A stretch of 64,000 bases of DNA from contig NZ_LN999828.1 in NCBI RefSeq assembly GCF_001517625.2, positions 512,303 to 576,302 of the forward strand. Direction: 5' to 3'. Below are positions 10,266 to 19,673 of the stretch, one piece after another. The notes beneath the pieces were generated by a model, which saw nothing but the letters and a program-made list of their open reading frames with translations, was not told the origin of the DNA and did no database searches. This stretch comes from Clostridium sp. AT4 (GTDB lineage: Bacteria; Bacillota; Clostridia; Lachnospirales; Lachnospiraceae). The position numbers were made by a program, and so were the translations under genes. Positions within the stretch are counted from its first letter, which is position 1. Each line of letters starts with the position of its first letter.

Positions 10266-10646
10266 TTGTCTGAGGAAAATCGCGGTACCCATAAATTATA
10301 TGAAAAAGACAGGATCGGAGAGGTTCAGATCGCAGATGAGGTGGTAGCCATTATTGCAGGGCTGGCAGCTACAGAGGTTGAGGGAGTAGACTCTATGGCA
10401 GGCAATATTACCAATGAGCTGGTAGGAAAGCTTGGCATGAAGAATCTTAGCAAGGGAGTAAAGGTGGATGTGACAGAGAACCATGTATCTGTGGATCTTT
10501 CCTTAAATATCCGTTATGGCTTCAATATCCCTTCTGTCAGCGAGCAGGTGCAGGAAAAGGTCAGTGCTGCCATCGAAAATATGACGGGGCTTACAGTGCT
10601 GGATGTGAATATCCGGATTGCAGGCGTGAATATGGAAGAAAACTGA
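10266..10646 (+). CDS. Asp23/Gls24 family envelope stress protein
   Basis: A 126-residue protein of the Asp23/Gls24 (YqhY/AmaP-associated) family. The pattern GEVQIADEVVAIIAGLAA near the N terminus followed by EGVDSM and a conserved alpha/beta core is typical. The start is a TTG with AGGAGG 10 nt upstream; no better ATG exists in the frame. The protein has no membrane segment and probably works at the membrane through partners. In Clostridia this gene commonly sits directly before nusB, often near fatty-acid or cell-envelope genes, as seen here. Confidence 0.9.
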   Translation: MSEENRGTHKLYEKDRIGEVQIADEVVAIIAGLAATEVEGVDSMAGNITNELVGKLGMKNLSKGVKVDVTENHVSVDLSLNIRYGFNIPSVSEQVQEKVSAAIENMTGLTVLDVNIRIAGVNMEEN

Positions 10647-10666
10647 CAGAAAGTTTAATGCGTTTG

Positions 10667-10704
10667 GGTGCTCAGGTCCGAATAAGGGTCTGCAGCACCT
10701 TTTG
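10667..10704 (+). terminator. Terminator between Asp23-like gene and nusB
   Basis: GGTGCT (10667-10672) pairs with AGCACC (10694-10699), extended by CAG/CTG across a one-base bulge, followed by TTTT. Confidence 0.65.
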
Positions 10705-10714
10705 ATATTTTTTA

Positions 10715-10743
10715 TTGTGTTTATCCGGCGCCTTTGGTATAAT
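10715..10743 (+). promoter_or_regulatory. Sigma-A promoter of the nusB operon
   Basis: TTGTGT (10715-10720), a 17-bp spacer and perfect TATAAT (10738-10743). It lies just after the preceding terminator and probably drives the operon that starts with nusB. Confidence 0.8.
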
Positions 10744-10815
10744 CACAGTTAGCGGATCAGAATAGAGAAAGGAAAATGTATTCGAGAGCCCAGGCTTTTC
10801 GTACAAGCAGAAGAT

Positions 10816-11334
10816 ATGACCAGAAGAGAATTAAGAGAACACTGTTTTAAAATGCTGTTCTCCGCGGATTTTTATAAAACCACAGAGGAAGCAAAGGAGC
10901 AGATGTGGCAGTATTTCCAGTCTCCTCAGGAATATGAGGCAAATGATGAGGGAAGCCTTACGATCCTTCATAAAGTAGAGCTTACAGATAAGGATATGGA
11001 ATATCTGCAGACAAAAACAGGAAATATAGTAGATAAGATCCAGGAAATCGACAGCCGGATCGATGAGGTGGCTGCAGGCTGGAAGACAAGACGTATGGGA
11101 AAGGTGGAGCTTACTATTCTTCGTCTGGCCCTTTACGAGATGGACTATGATGATACGGTTCCTGCAAAGGTAGCGGTGAACGAGGCGGTGGAACTTGCTA
11201 AGAAGTTTGGAGGAAGTGACTCTCCGGCTTTTGTAAATGGTGTACTTGCAAAGTTTATCCGCAAAGAAGAGACAACGACAGAGACTGAACCGGCGAATGA
11301 GAAGACTGCGCAGGCTCAGGAAACAGAAGCGTAG
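10816..11334 (+). CDS. nusB: Transcription antitermination factor NusB
   Basis: A 172-residue protein with the [13 protein letters not shown] start and the C-terminal signature [18 protein letters not shown] followed by FVNGVLAKF, both diagnostic of NusB. It binds boxA RNA with NusE (S10) during rRNA antitermination. The C terminus carries an extra low-complexity acidic tail ([18 protein letters not shown]) beyond the usual family end. It is first in the run with xseA, xseB, ispA and dxs, a common order in Firmicutes. The ribosome binding site is weak (GCAGAAG). Confidence 0.95.
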   Translation: MTRRELREHCFKMLFSADFYKTTEEAKEQMWQYFQSPQEYEANDEGSLTILHKVELTDKDMEYLQTKTGNIVDKIQEIDSRIDEVAAGWKTRRMGKVELTILRLALYEMDYDDTVPAKVAVNEAVELAKKFGGSDSPAFVNGVLAKFIRKEETTTETEPANEKTAQAQETEA

Positions 11335-11355
11335 GAAAGAAAGCAGAGGGAGCAG

Positions 11356-12621
11356 ATGGCAAGTGTATTTACCGTATCCCAGGTGACCTCATATATCAAA
11401 AATATGTTTACCCAGGATTTTGCCCTGAACCGGATCTCCATCCGGGGCGAGGTTTCCAACTGTAAATACCATACCTCCGGTCATATATATTTTACGTTAA
11501 AGGACGGCGGCGCTCAGATTGCCGCCGTCATGTTTGCAGGACAGAGAAAGGGACTTTCTTTTACACTGCAGGAGGGCCAGGAGGTAGTGGTAAAGGGAAC
11601 GGTAGACGTATATGAACGGGACGGCCGCTATCAGCTCTATGCCAGAGAGATTACAAGAGAAGGAATCGGTGATCTTTTTGCCAGATATGAAAAGCTGCGC
11701 ACGGAATTAGAAGAAATGGGGATGTTTGATTCCTGTTATAAGCGCCCCATTCCCAGATATGCCAGAACGATTGGAATCGTGACAGCCAGAACCGGAGCTG
11801 CCATCCGGGATATTATGAATATTGCGGCCAGACGCAATCCCTATGTACAGCTGGTGCTGTATCCTGCTCTGGTGCAGGGAGAGCAGGCCAAATACAGTAT
11901 TGCAAAGGGAATCGAGACTCTGGACCGGATGGGACTGGATCTTCTGATCGTAGGCCGGGGCGGAGGTTCCATTGAGGATTTATGGGCTTTTAATGAGGAA
12001 ATCGTAGCAAGAGCCATCTTTAACTGTACGACTCCGGTGATATCGGCTGTGGGCCATGAAACAGATGTTACCATTGCAGACTATGTGGCAGATTTAAGGG
12101 CGCCTACGCCTTCTGCGGCAGCAGAGCTGGCGGTTTTTGATCATCGCCAGTTTGAGGAACAGACAGCTCTTTATAAGCGGGTTTTGGAACGTTCCGTTTA
12201 CCGCAGGATTGAAAAGGCGCGATTCCTTTTAGAGCAGTGCCGGATGCGTCTGCAGTTAAAGGATCCGGTCCGTATGGTAAATGATAAGAGGCAGAGGCTG
12301 GCTGATTTGGAGCAGGCGCTGCAGCGTAAGATGAAGGATCTGCTGGAAACGGAAAAAATTCGTTTAAAAAAGGACAGACTTGTTCTGGAACGTTTGACGC
12401 AAACCGCTGTTACAAAAGAAAAACATAGGCTGGCTTTGGCATCCAGCCGTTTAGACGGCCTTTCGCCCTTAAAAAAGCTGGGTGGGGGCTATGGCTTTAT
12501 TCAGGATGAGAGGGGAAAGTGCCTGCGCTCCGCAGGCCAGGTAAAAGAAGGGGAAGAGATACGGATCTATGCCGCAGACGGCAGGATCGACGGGATCGTA
12601 AAAAGAGTGGAATATTCATAG
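11356..12621 (+). CDS. xseA: Exodeoxyribonuclease VII large subunit
   Basis: A 421-residue protein with an N-terminal OB-fold DNA-binding domain (about 1-100, with GEVSNCKYHTSGHIYFTLKD) and the catalytic core containing GRGGGSIEDLWAFNEE, ISAVGHETD and APTPSAAAE. The enzyme degrades single-stranded DNA together with XseB. It follows nusB by 21 nt and precedes xseB by 14 nt, so it is cotranscribed. Length is near the usual 400-450 residues. Confidence 0.97.
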   Translation: MASVFTVSQVTSYIKNMFTQDFALNRISIRGEVSNCKYHTSGHIYFTLKDGGAQIAAVMFAGQRKGLSFTLQEGQEVVVKGTVDVYERDGRYQLYAREITREGIGDLFARYEKLRTELEEMGMFDSCYKRPIPRYARTIGIVTARTGAAIRDIMNIAARRNPYVQLVLYPALVQGEQAKYSIAKGIETLDRMGLDLLIVGRGGGSIEDLWAFNEEIVARAIFNCTTPVISAVGHETDVTIADYVADLRAPTPSAAAELAVFDHRQFEEQTALYKRVLERSVYRRIEKARFLLEQCRMRLQLKDPVRMVNDKRQRLADLEQALQRKMKDLLETEKIRLKKDRLVLERLTQTAVTKEKHRLALASSRLDGLSPLKKLGGGYGFIQDERGKCLRSAGQVKEGEEIRIYAADGRIDGIVKRVEYS

Positions 12622-12635
12622 CAGGAAAGGAAGGG

Positions 12636-12863
12636 ATGACCGTGCCGCGAAAGAAAGCAGAGCCGCAGGAAGCTGCCAGCATCGAGGAAAATTTCGCCCG
12701 GCTGGAGGAAATTATAAAAAGGCTGGAAGCAGGAGAAGAGTCCTTAGAGGAGACCTTTGCGGGCTATGAAGCAGGCATGAAGCTTGTACAGTCCTTAAAC
12801 GGACAGATTGATAAAGTAGAAAAACAGATTCAGATATTGAGCGAGGGTGAAGATAATGATTGA
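12636..12863 (+). CDS. xseB: Exodeoxyribonuclease VII small subunit
   Basis: A 75-residue helical protein with the family pattern SIEENFARLEEIIKRLEAG followed by SLEE and a second helix. The ATG at 12636 has an AGGAAGG site 4 nt away; the open frame extends further upstream inside xseA but has no better start. The stop codon overlaps the ispA start by 8 nt, implying translational coupling. Confidence 0.93.
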   Translation: MTVPRKKAEPQEAASIEENFARLEEIIKRLEAGEESLEETFAGYEAGMKLVQSLNGQIDKVEKQIQILSEGEDND

Positions 12864-13767
12864 TAATACAGCATTTAAAAAAGAACTGGAAGAGAGAGTA
12901 AAAGAGATAAATGCAGGCATTGCAGGGTATCTTCCAGAGGAAAAGGGCTGCCAGAAGACGATTTTTGAGGCCATGAACTACAGCATGAATGCAGGAGGAA
13001 AGAGGCTGCGCCCGCTGCTGATGCAGGAAGTGTGCCGTCTTTTTACAGGAGAGGTGTCTGAGATTGTAAAGCCCTTTATGGCTGCCATTGAGATGATCCA
13101 CACCTCATCTCTGGTCCATGATGACCTGCCCTGTATGGATGATGATATGATCCGCAGAGGCAAAGCCAGTACCTGGGCAGAGTATGGCGAGGACATTGGC
13201 GTCCTTGCGGGAGATGCTCTGATGATGTACGCTTTTGAGACGGCATCCAAGGCCTTTGATGCGGCAGAGGATGCAGATGCGCTTTTGAGAGCCGGAAAGG
13301 CAATGGGGATCCTGGCAGCAAAGACGGGCGTTTACGGTATGATCGGAGGCCAGACGGTAGATGTAGAGCTGGCAGGAGGTCCCGTTCCCAAGGATAAGCT
13401 GGATTTTATCTACCGCTTAAAGACGGGAGCCCTGCTTCAGGCAGCGATGCTCATAGGAGCTGTTCTTGGAGGAGCCGCAGATGAGGACTGTAAGATTGTA
13501 GAGGATCTGGCTGGAAAGGTAGGACTTGCTTTCCAGATTCAGGATGACATTCTGGATGTGACCGGAGATGCCTCTGTCACCGGAAAAGCGGCAGGAAGCG
13601 ACGAGAAGAACCAGAAGACCACTTATGTAACTTTAGAAGGGCTTTCAAAGGCCAGGAAAGAGGTAGAGGCTCTTTCAGCAGCCGCTATTGGGGATCTGGA
13701 TAAGCTTCCCGGAAATAATGAATTTCTGGAGCAGCTGATCCGCCTTCTGGTAAACAGAGAGAGATAA
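12856..13767 (+). CDS. ispA: Polyprenyl (farnesyl/geranyl) diphosphate synthase
   Basis: A 303-residue protein with both aspartate-rich motifs: DDLPCMDDDMIRRG, which is the first DDxxxxD motif used by short-chain bacterial enzymes, and DDILD. It condenses dimethylallyl and isopentenyl diphosphate into farnesyl diphosphate. The ATG at 12856 is preferred over the GTG at 12847 because GAGGG lies 8 nt upstream of it. The gene sits directly before dxs, so precursor supply and chain elongation are coexpressed. Confidence 0.95.
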   Translation: MIDNTAFKKELEERVKEINAGIAGYLPEEKGCQKTIFEAMNYSMNAGGKRLRPLLMQEVCRLFTGEVSEIVKPFMAAIEMIHTSSLVHDDLPCMDDDMIRRGKASTWAEYGEDIGVLAGDALMMYAFETASKAFDAAEDADALLRAGKAMGILAAKTGVYGMIGGQTVDVELAGGPVPKDKLDFIYRLKTGALLQAAMLIGAVLGGAADEDCKIVEDLAGKVGLAFQIQDDILDVTGDASVTGKAAGSDEKNQKTTYVTLEGLSKARKEVEALSAAAIGDLDKLPGNNEFLEQLIRLLVNRER

Positions 13768-13796
13768 TGAAATAAAAATGAAGGAAGTGCGAGCCT

Positions 13797-15710
13797 ATGA
13801 TATTGGAACAGATAAAGGGGCCGGAGGAATTAAAGCAGCTTTCATCCCGTGAACTGGCCATTCTGGCAGAAGAGATACGCACCTTTCTGATCGAAAAGAT
13901 CAGCCGTACGGGAGGCCATCTGGCTTCTAATTTAGGCGTGGTGGAGCTTACAATTGCTCTGTTTAAAACATTTGATCTGCCTCAGGATAAGATTATCTGG
14001 GATGTGGGCCATCAGTCTTATACCCATAAGATATTAAGCGGACGCATGGCTGAGTTTGATGAGCTGCGCCAGTATGGAGGGATCAGCGGCTTTCCTAAAC
14101 GAAAGGAAAGCCCCTATGATTCCTTTGACACGGGCCACAGCTCTACCTCTATTTCTGCCGGCCTTGGTATTGCCCAGGGCCGGGATCTGTTGGGAGAGGA
14201 TTACCGGGTGGTGTCCGTGATCGGAGACGGCGCGCTCACCGGCGGCATGGCTTACGAGGCTTTAAATAATGCTGCCCGTATGAAAAAGAATTTCATTGTT
14301 ATCTTAAATGATAATGAAATGTCTATATCAGAAAATGTAGGCGGTATGTCCAGGTATTTAAGCGGACTCAGAACCGGAACCGGCTACAATGATTTAAAAA
14401 AGAATATCGTGGAGGCTTTAGAGCGGGTACCGTTGGTGGGAAATGCGGTGATCGACAAGCTAAAGCGCACCAAGGACAGCATTAAGCAGCTGTTTATTCC
14501 TGGAATGCTTTTTGAAAATATGGGGATCACCTACCTGGGTCCTGTGGACGGCCACAATATACCTGCCCTGTGCAAGGTTCTTAAAGAGGCTAAGAAATTA
14601 GACCACGCAGTTCTGATCCATGTGATCACAAAAAAGGGAAAGGGATATAAACCTGCGGAGAAGAATCCTTCCATATTTCACGGTGTGGGTCCTTTTGATA
14701 TTGCAACGGGAAAAGAAAATGGGAAAAAGAAGGAACCCTCCTATACAGAGGTATTTTCCAGAAAGCTGTGCCAGCTTGGGGAAACCCATCCAAAGCTGGT
14801 AGCCGTGACAGCGGCTATGCCTGACGGTACGGGACTTGCAGCTTTTGGAAAAAAGTTTCCGGACCGCTTTTTTGATGTGGGAATTGCGGAGGCTCATGCA
14901 GTGACAAGCGCTGCGGGCATGGCGGCTGCGGGCCTGCGTCCTGTGGTGGCAATCTATTCCTCCTTTTTGCAGAGAGGATACGATCAGGTGCTTCATGACG
15001 TATGTATCCAGAATCTTCCGGTCCTTTTTGCCGTAGACCGGGCAGGACTGGTGGGAAGCGACGGAGAGACCCACCAGGGAATCTTTGATTATTCCTATCT
15101 GACCTCCATCCCCAATATGACGGTAATGGCTCCGAAAAATCTCTGGGAGCTGCGCGCTATGATGGAATTTGCCATGGATTACAATGCACCCCTTGCGATC
15201 CGTTATCCCAGAGGAACCGCTTACAGGGGGCTTAGGGAATACAGGCAGCCCATTATCTACGGAAAGGGAGAGCTGCTCTGTGAGGAAAGTGATATTGCGC
15301 TTCTGGCGGTTGGAAGCATGGTAAGTACGGCAGAGCATATTAGGGAAAAGCTTAAGGAAGAGGGGTATTCCTGCAGCCTGGCAAACGGCCGTTTTGTAAA
15401 ACCGTTTGATAAAGAATTGACAGAACGCCTGGCAAAAAACCACCGTCTGCTTGTGACCCTGGAGGAAAATGTGCTTCAGGGCGGATATGGCCTTGCAGTG
15501 ACTGCCTATATCCACAGCCATTATCCGGAGGTTAAGGTTGTGAATATTGCTCTTCCGGATGCATATGTGGAGCATGGAAATGTATCGCTTCTTCGGAAAG
15601 GACTGGGAATTGACAGCGATTCCATTATCCGAAGACTGAAGGAAGAGGGCTGGCTTTCCGGTATCCACAGGGAAGAAAACGGAGAAGAACGGCAGAGACC
15701 GTCTGAATGA
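13797..15710 (+). CDS. dxs: 1-Deoxy-D-xylulose-5-phosphate synthase
   Basis: A 637-residue thiamine-diphosphate enzyme that starts the MEP isoprenoid pathway from pyruvate and glyceraldehyde 3-phosphate. Visible motifs are GDGALTGGMAYEALNNA (cofactor binding, about residues 142-158), the DRAGLVGSDGETHQG segment of the pyrimidine-binding domain, and the C-terminal transketolase domain. Length is typical. It follows ispA by 29 nt and precedes tlyA by 18 nt. Confidence 0.97.
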   Translation: MILEQIKGPEELKQLSSRELAILAEEIRTFLIEKISRTGGHLASNLGVVELTIALFKTFDLPQDKIIWDVGHQSYTHKILSGRMAEFDELRQYGGISGFPKRKESPYDSFDTGHSSTSISAGLGIAQGRDLLGEDYRVVSVIGDGALTGGMAYEALNNAARMKKNFIVILNDNEMSISENVGGMSRYLSGLRTGTGYNDLKKNIVEALERVPLVGNAVIDKLKRTKDSIKQLFIPGMLFENMGITYLGPVDGHNIPALCKVLKEAKKLDHAVLIHVITKKGKGYKPAEKNPSIFHGVGPFDIATGKENGKKKEPSYTEVFSRKLCQLGETHPKLVAVTAAMPDGTGLAAFGKKFPDRFFDVGIAEAHAVTSAAGMAAAGLRPVVAIYSSFLQRGYDQVLHDVCIQNLPVLFAVDRAGLVGSDGETHQGIFDYSYLTSIPNMTVMAPKNLWELRAMMEFAMDYNAPLAIRYPRGTAYRGLREYRQPIIYGKGELLCEESDIALLAVGSMVSTAEHIREKLKEEGYSCSLANGRFVKPFDKELTERLAKNHRLLVTLEENVLQGGYGLAVTAYIHSHYPEVKVVNIALPDAYVEHGNVSLLRKGLGIDSDSIIRRLKEEGWLSGIHREENGEERQRPSE

Positions 15711-15728
15711 AAGACAGGAGAAATACAG

Positions 15729-16556
15729 ATGAAAGAAAGATTAGACGTACTGCTTGTAAAGCGTAATCTGGCAGAGTCACGGGAAAAGGCAAAGGCCTTG
15801 ATCATGTCCGGTATTGTGTATGTAAATGGGCAGAAGGAGGATAAAGCCGGAACGACTTTTGAGGAAACGGCGCCCATTGAGGTCAGAGGCAGTACTTTAA
15901 AATATGTAAGCCGCGGAGGGCTGAAGCTGGAAAAGGCCATGGATCGTTTTGGCGTCCGCCTGGATGGAAAGATCTGCATGGATGTAGGGGCTTCCACCGG
16001 CGGCTTTACAGACTGTATGCTGCAGAATGGAGCGGTGAAGGTGTATTCTGTCGATGTGGGCCATGGACAGCTTGCCTGGAAGCTGCGCAATGATGAGCGT
16101 GTGGTCTGCATGGAGAAAACCAATATCCGCTATGTGACTCCGGAGGATATTGCAGATCCTATTGGCTTTGCAAGTATTGATGTGTCCTTTATTTCACTTA
16201 CTAAGGTTTTGGGACCTGTGAAGGCTCTTTTAGAGGACAATGGGCAGATCGTCTGCCTGATTAAACCGCAGTTTGAAGCAGGCAGGGAAAAAGTAGGAAA
16301 AAAAGGCGTTGTTCGAGAGCCGGCCGTTCATTTGGAAGTGATCGACATGGTGATCGATTATGCGCTTTCCATCGGATTTGAGGCCCTGAATCTGGAATTT
16401 TCTCCGATCAAGGGGCCGGAAGGAAATATTGAGTACCTGCTCTATCTTCAGAAGCATCCAGAGGATCAGGAGGCAGAGTATGCGGTGCGCCGGGAAGCGG
16501 CTGCCGATCCGAAGGCAGTGGTAGCTGAGGCACATCAAACTCTGGATCGTTCATAG
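15729..16556 (+). CDS. tlyA: TlyA family rRNA 2'-O-ribose methyltransferase
   Basis: A 275-residue protein with an N-terminal S4 RNA-binding domain (RLDVLLVKRNLAESREKAK) and a Rossmann methyltransferase domain carrying DVGASTGGFTDCMLQ, the S-adenosylmethionine-binding motif. TlyA proteins methylate 16S and/or 23S rRNA; the old name hemolysin A is misleading. The order dxs-tlyA-nadK-argR-recN is standard in Clostridia. Confidence 0.93.
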   Translation: MKERLDVLLVKRNLAESREKAKALIMSGIVYVNGQKEDKAGTTFEETAPIEVRGSTLKYVSRGGLKLEKAMDRFGVRLDGKICMDVGASTGGFTDCMLQNGAVKVYSVDVGHGQLAWKLRNDERVVCMEKTNIRYVTPEDIADPIGFASIDVSFISLTKVLGPVKALLEDNGQIVCLIKPQFEAGREKVGKKGVVREPAVHLEVIDMVIDYALSIGFEALNLEFSPIKGPEGNIEYLLYLQKHPEDQEAEYAVRREAAADPKAVVAEAHQTLDRS

Positions 16557-16576
16557 GAAATGGCGGTAAGTGGCAG

Positions 16577-17416
16577 ATGAAACGATTTTTTTTGATTGCC
16601 AATCTGGCGAAAGAGTTTGTTCCTGAAACCAGGGCGTATATCCGGGAATGCCTGGAAAAAAGAGGGGCTGAGTGCCGTTTTCTCACCCTGGCTCAGCATA
16701 ATAAATACGGAAAGCATACGCCTTCTGAGTTGGTTCCGGAGGATACAGAATGTGTGATAACCATTGGCGGAGACGGCACCCTGATCCAGGCGGCCAGAGA
16801 TCTGGCAGGCAGGAATATCCCTCTTTTGGGAGTAAACCGGGGCCATTTGGGATTTTTAAACCAGATCAGCTCTCAGGATGAGATTGAAGAAGCCATTGCT
16901 TCTTTGATCGAGAACCGTTTTGAGCTGGAGCGGAGAATGATGATACGGGGAACAGTGTTTCATCAGGGAAAACCCGTATTTCAAGATATTGCGCTAAATG
17001 AAATCGCTGTTACCAGCCGGGTTCCCCTGCGGGTACTCCGGTATCAGGTATCAGTGAATGATGAATACTTAAACCATTACAGCGCAGATGGAGTCCTGGT
17101 GGCAACGCCCACCGGTTCCACGGCCTACAACCTGTCCGCCGGTGGGCCAGTGATGGCTCCGGCAGGCCGGATGATGGCCCTGACTCCGGTGTGTCCTCAT
17201 TCCCTAAATGCGAGAAGCATTGTGCTCGCAGCAGAGGATCGGATCCAGATCGGGGTATTAAGCAGCGGAAGAGTTTCCTTTGACGGAGATTCCTGGGCAG
17301 ATCTGGAGACGGGGGACTGCCTGATCGCAGAGCGTTCCGCTTTGGAGACAGTGATGATCCGAAGGAAAAAGCAGTCGTTTATGCAGAATTTAAGCGATCA
17401 TTTAAGCGGAATCTGA
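16577..17416 (+). CDS. nadK: NAD kinase
   Basis: A 279-residue NAD(+)/NADH kinase (ppnK). The GGDGTLIQA motif (about residues 61-69) holds the catalytic Asp, and the second domain contains NEIAV and DGVLVATPTGSTAYNLSAGGP. It makes NADP from NAD and ATP or polyphosphate. It follows tlyA by 20 nt, with a weak ribosome binding site (GGCGGTAAG). Confidence 0.95.
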   Translation: MKRFFLIANLAKEFVPETRAYIRECLEKRGAECRFLTLAQHNKYGKHTPSELVPEDTECVITIGGDGTLIQAARDLAGRNIPLLGVNRGHLGFLNQISSQDEIEEAIASLIENRFELERRMMIRGTVFHQGKPVFQDIALNEIAVTSRVPLRVLRYQVSVNDEYLNHYSADGVLVATPTGSTAYNLSAGGPVMAPAGRMMALTPVCPHSLNARSIVLAAEDRIQIGVLSSGRVSFDGDSWADLETGDCLIAERSALETVMIRRKKQSFMQNLSDHLSGI

Positions 17417-17429
17417 GAAACAGCCACAA

Positions 17430-17452
17430 AAGCTCTGCGCTTTGCAGAGCTT
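17430..17452 (+). other. Hairpin in the nadK-argR gap
   Basis: AAGCTCTGC (17430-17438) pairs perfectly with GCAGAGCTT (17444-17452). No T-tract follows, so it is more likely an mRNA stabilising or processing hairpin than a terminator. It ends 7 nt before the AAGGAGG of argR. Confidence 0.5.
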
Positions 17453-17470
17453 AACAAGGAGGAAAGATAG

Positions 17471-17923
17471 ATGAAGGTAGAACGCCACAGTAAAATTGTG
17501 GAACTGATCGGGAAATATGAGATCGAAACGCAGGAGGAACTGGCTGAAAAGCTTAACCAGTCTGGTTTTAATGTGACTCAGGCGACTGTTTCCAGAGATA
17601 TCCGTGAATTAAAGCTTACAAAGATTCAGGGAGAAAACGGAAGACAACGGTATATGGTTCTTGAAAGTCCAAGAGGAACCTCTGCGATCAAATATATCCG
17701 TATTTTAAAGGATGGTTTTATGTCCATGGATATGGCACAGAACATTCTTGTGATCAAGACCGTAGCCGGTATGGCAATGGCAGTGGCGGCCGCCCTGGAC
17801 GCCATCCATTTTCAGGAGGTAGTAGGCTGTATTGCAGGGGATGACACCATCATGTGTGCGGTACGCAGTGTGGATGACACGATCATCGTGATGGAAAAGA
17901 TCAAAAAGATGGTGGAGGACTGA
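17471..17923 (+). CDS. argR: Arginine repressor ArgR/AhrC
   Basis: A 150-residue regulator with an N-terminal winged helix (TQATVSRDIRELKLTK) and a C-terminal arginine-binding hexamerisation domain (GCIAGDDTIMCAVRS). It represses arginine biosynthesis genes and may activate catabolic ones. AAGGAGGAAAG lies just upstream of the ATG. It is linked to recN (5-nt gap), a conserved Firmicutes arrangement. Confidence 0.95.
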   Translation: MKVERHSKIVELIGKYEIETQEELAEKLNQSGFNVTQATVSRDIRELKLTKIQGENGRQRYMVLESPRGTSAIKYIRILKDGFMSMDMAQNILVIKTVAGMAMAVAAALDAIHFQEVVGCIAGDDTIMCAVRSVDDTIIVMEKIKKMVED

Positions 17924-17928
17924 TCGAT

Positions 17929-19605
17929 ATGTTATTAGAGCTGCACGTTAAAAATCTGGCCCTTATTGAAAGAGCAGATGTGGAGTTTGGCGAGGGCCTA
18001 AATATTCTTACCGGCGAGACCGGCGCCGGTAAATCCATTATAATCGGCTCCGTGAGTATGGCTCTGGGAGGAAAGGCTTCCAGAGACAGCATACGCCACG
18101 GAGCCGATTATGCCTATATAGAGCTCGTTTTTTCAGTCAAGGGAGAAGACAGGCTGCGGGCGCTGCGGGAACTGGATACAGAACCTACCGAGGATGGCCT
18201 GGTGATCATCTCAAGGAAAATCACCCCGTCACGCAGTATCAGCCGCATCAATGATGAGACAGTTACGGCAGCAAGGCTGAGACAGATCACAGGCTTGCTT
18301 TTAGATATTCACGGTCAGCATGAGCATCAGTCTCTGCTGTATAAATCAAAACATCTTGAAATCCTGGATGCCTATGTCAAGGCTCAAACCCAACCGGCAA
18401 AAAAGAAGATGGAAGAGGAATACAAAAATTACTGTATTCTAAAGAAACGGCTATCCTCCTTTGAGATGGATCATGACGCCAGACTCAGAGAAGCGGACTT
18501 CCTGCGTTTTGAAATCCAGGAGATTGAAGAGGGCAATATAAAAGAAGGGGAGGAGGAGGAGCTGACCGCTCGTTACCGCCGTTTCTCCCATGCAAGACGC
18601 ATTGCTGAAAATCTGAATGAAGCCTATGACAGCCTTCAGGCAGATGCAGTTACAAGAGCCCTTCGGTCGGTGGAGCAGGTGACAGAGTATGATGAAGCAT
18701 TGCAGAGCATAAGAGATCAGCTTTATGATGCAGAGGCCATATTAAGTGATGCCGGAAGGGAAATTTCAGCTTATATAAGCAGTATGGAGTTTGATGAGGA
18801 AAGCTGGAGACAGACGGAGGAGCGTCTGGATCAGATCCACAGCCTCCAAAACAAATACGGAGCTTCGGTTTTGGCAATCCAGGCCAGTCTGGAAGAAAAA
18901 AGGAAACGCCTGGAAGAACTGGAAAATTATGATGCATTTAGGGAACAGACGGAAAAGAAGCTGAAAATTTCCACGGATCATCTTTGCAGACTCTGTACAG
19001 ACTTATCAGAAATACGTAAAAAAGCATCGGTGGAGCTTGTAAAACGGATCCGGAGCGGGCTTCTTGATTTAAATTTCCTGGATGTGGAATTTGATATGGA
19101 ATTTGAAACGCTGGATCATTTTACGCCGGATGGCTGGGATGAGGTTCAGTTTCTTATTTCCACCAATCCGGGACAGCCTATGCGTCCTTTAAAGGATGTG
19201 GCTTCCGGAGGCGAGCTCTCTCGTATTATGCTGGCGATCAAGACGGTGCTGGCGGATTCAGATGAGATCCCCACGCTTATTTTTGATGAAATTGATACAG
19301 GCATCAGCGGACGCACAGCCCAGAAAGTATCAGAAAAGCTTTCTTATATTGCAGGCAGCCACCAGGTGATCTGTATCACCCACCTGCCTCAGATCGCAGC
19401 TATGGCGGATATCCATTTTGAAATACTTAAATCGGCCAGTGAGGGTTCCACTGCTACCACCATTGAACGTCTTGGACGGGAGAAAAGCATAAGAGAGCTT
19501 GCCAGATTGTTAGGCGGCGCGCAGATCACAGAGGCAGTTCTTAAAAATGCACACGAAATGAAGGATTTGGCAGACCAGACAAAAAAGCCATGGATGGAAA
19601 GATAA
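17929..19605 (+). CDS. recN: DNA repair protein RecN
   Basis: A 558-residue SMC-like ATPase of double-strand break repair. Walker A GETGAGKSI lies at about residues 29-37, the central region is a long coiled coil (about 150-360), and the C-terminal half has the signature region SGGELSRIMLAIK and Walker B LIFDEIDTGISG. Length matches the family. Confidence 0.97.
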   Translation: MLLELHVKNLALIERADVEFGEGLNILTGETGAGKSIIIGSVSMALGGKASRDSIRHGADYAYIELVFSVKGEDRLRALRELDTEPTEDGLVIISRKITPSRSISRINDETVTAARLRQITGLLLDIHGQHEHQSLLYKSKHLEILDAYVKAQTQPAKKKMEEEYKNYCILKKRLSSFEMDHDARLREADFLRFEIQEIEEGNIKEGEEEELTARYRRFSHARRIAENLNEAYDSLQADAVTRALRSVEQVTEYDEALQSIRDQLYDAEAILSDAGREISAYISSMEFDEESWRQTEERLDQIHSLQNKYGASVLAIQASLEEKRKRLEELENYDAFREQTEKKLKISTDHLCRLCTDLSEIRKKASVELVKRIRSGLLDLNFLDVEFDMEFETLDHFTPDGWDEVQFLISTNPGQPMRPLKDVASGGELSRIMLAIKTVLADSDEIPTLIFDEIDTGISGRTAQKVSEKLSYIAGSHQVICITHLPQIAAMADIHFEILKSASEGSTATTIERLGREKSIRELARLLGGAQITEAVLKNAHEMKDLADQTKKPWMER

Positions 19606-19673
19606 AACCAGATTGAAATATGCCATGCAGACTCATACTAATGACAGGATCATTAGAAAAGGAGGCAGGGCAT

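Noticed and set aside
14598-15668. Long open frame on the minus strand inside dxs
   Set aside because: It lies wholly opposite a clear dxs gene, has no ribosome binding site and the translation has no family features.
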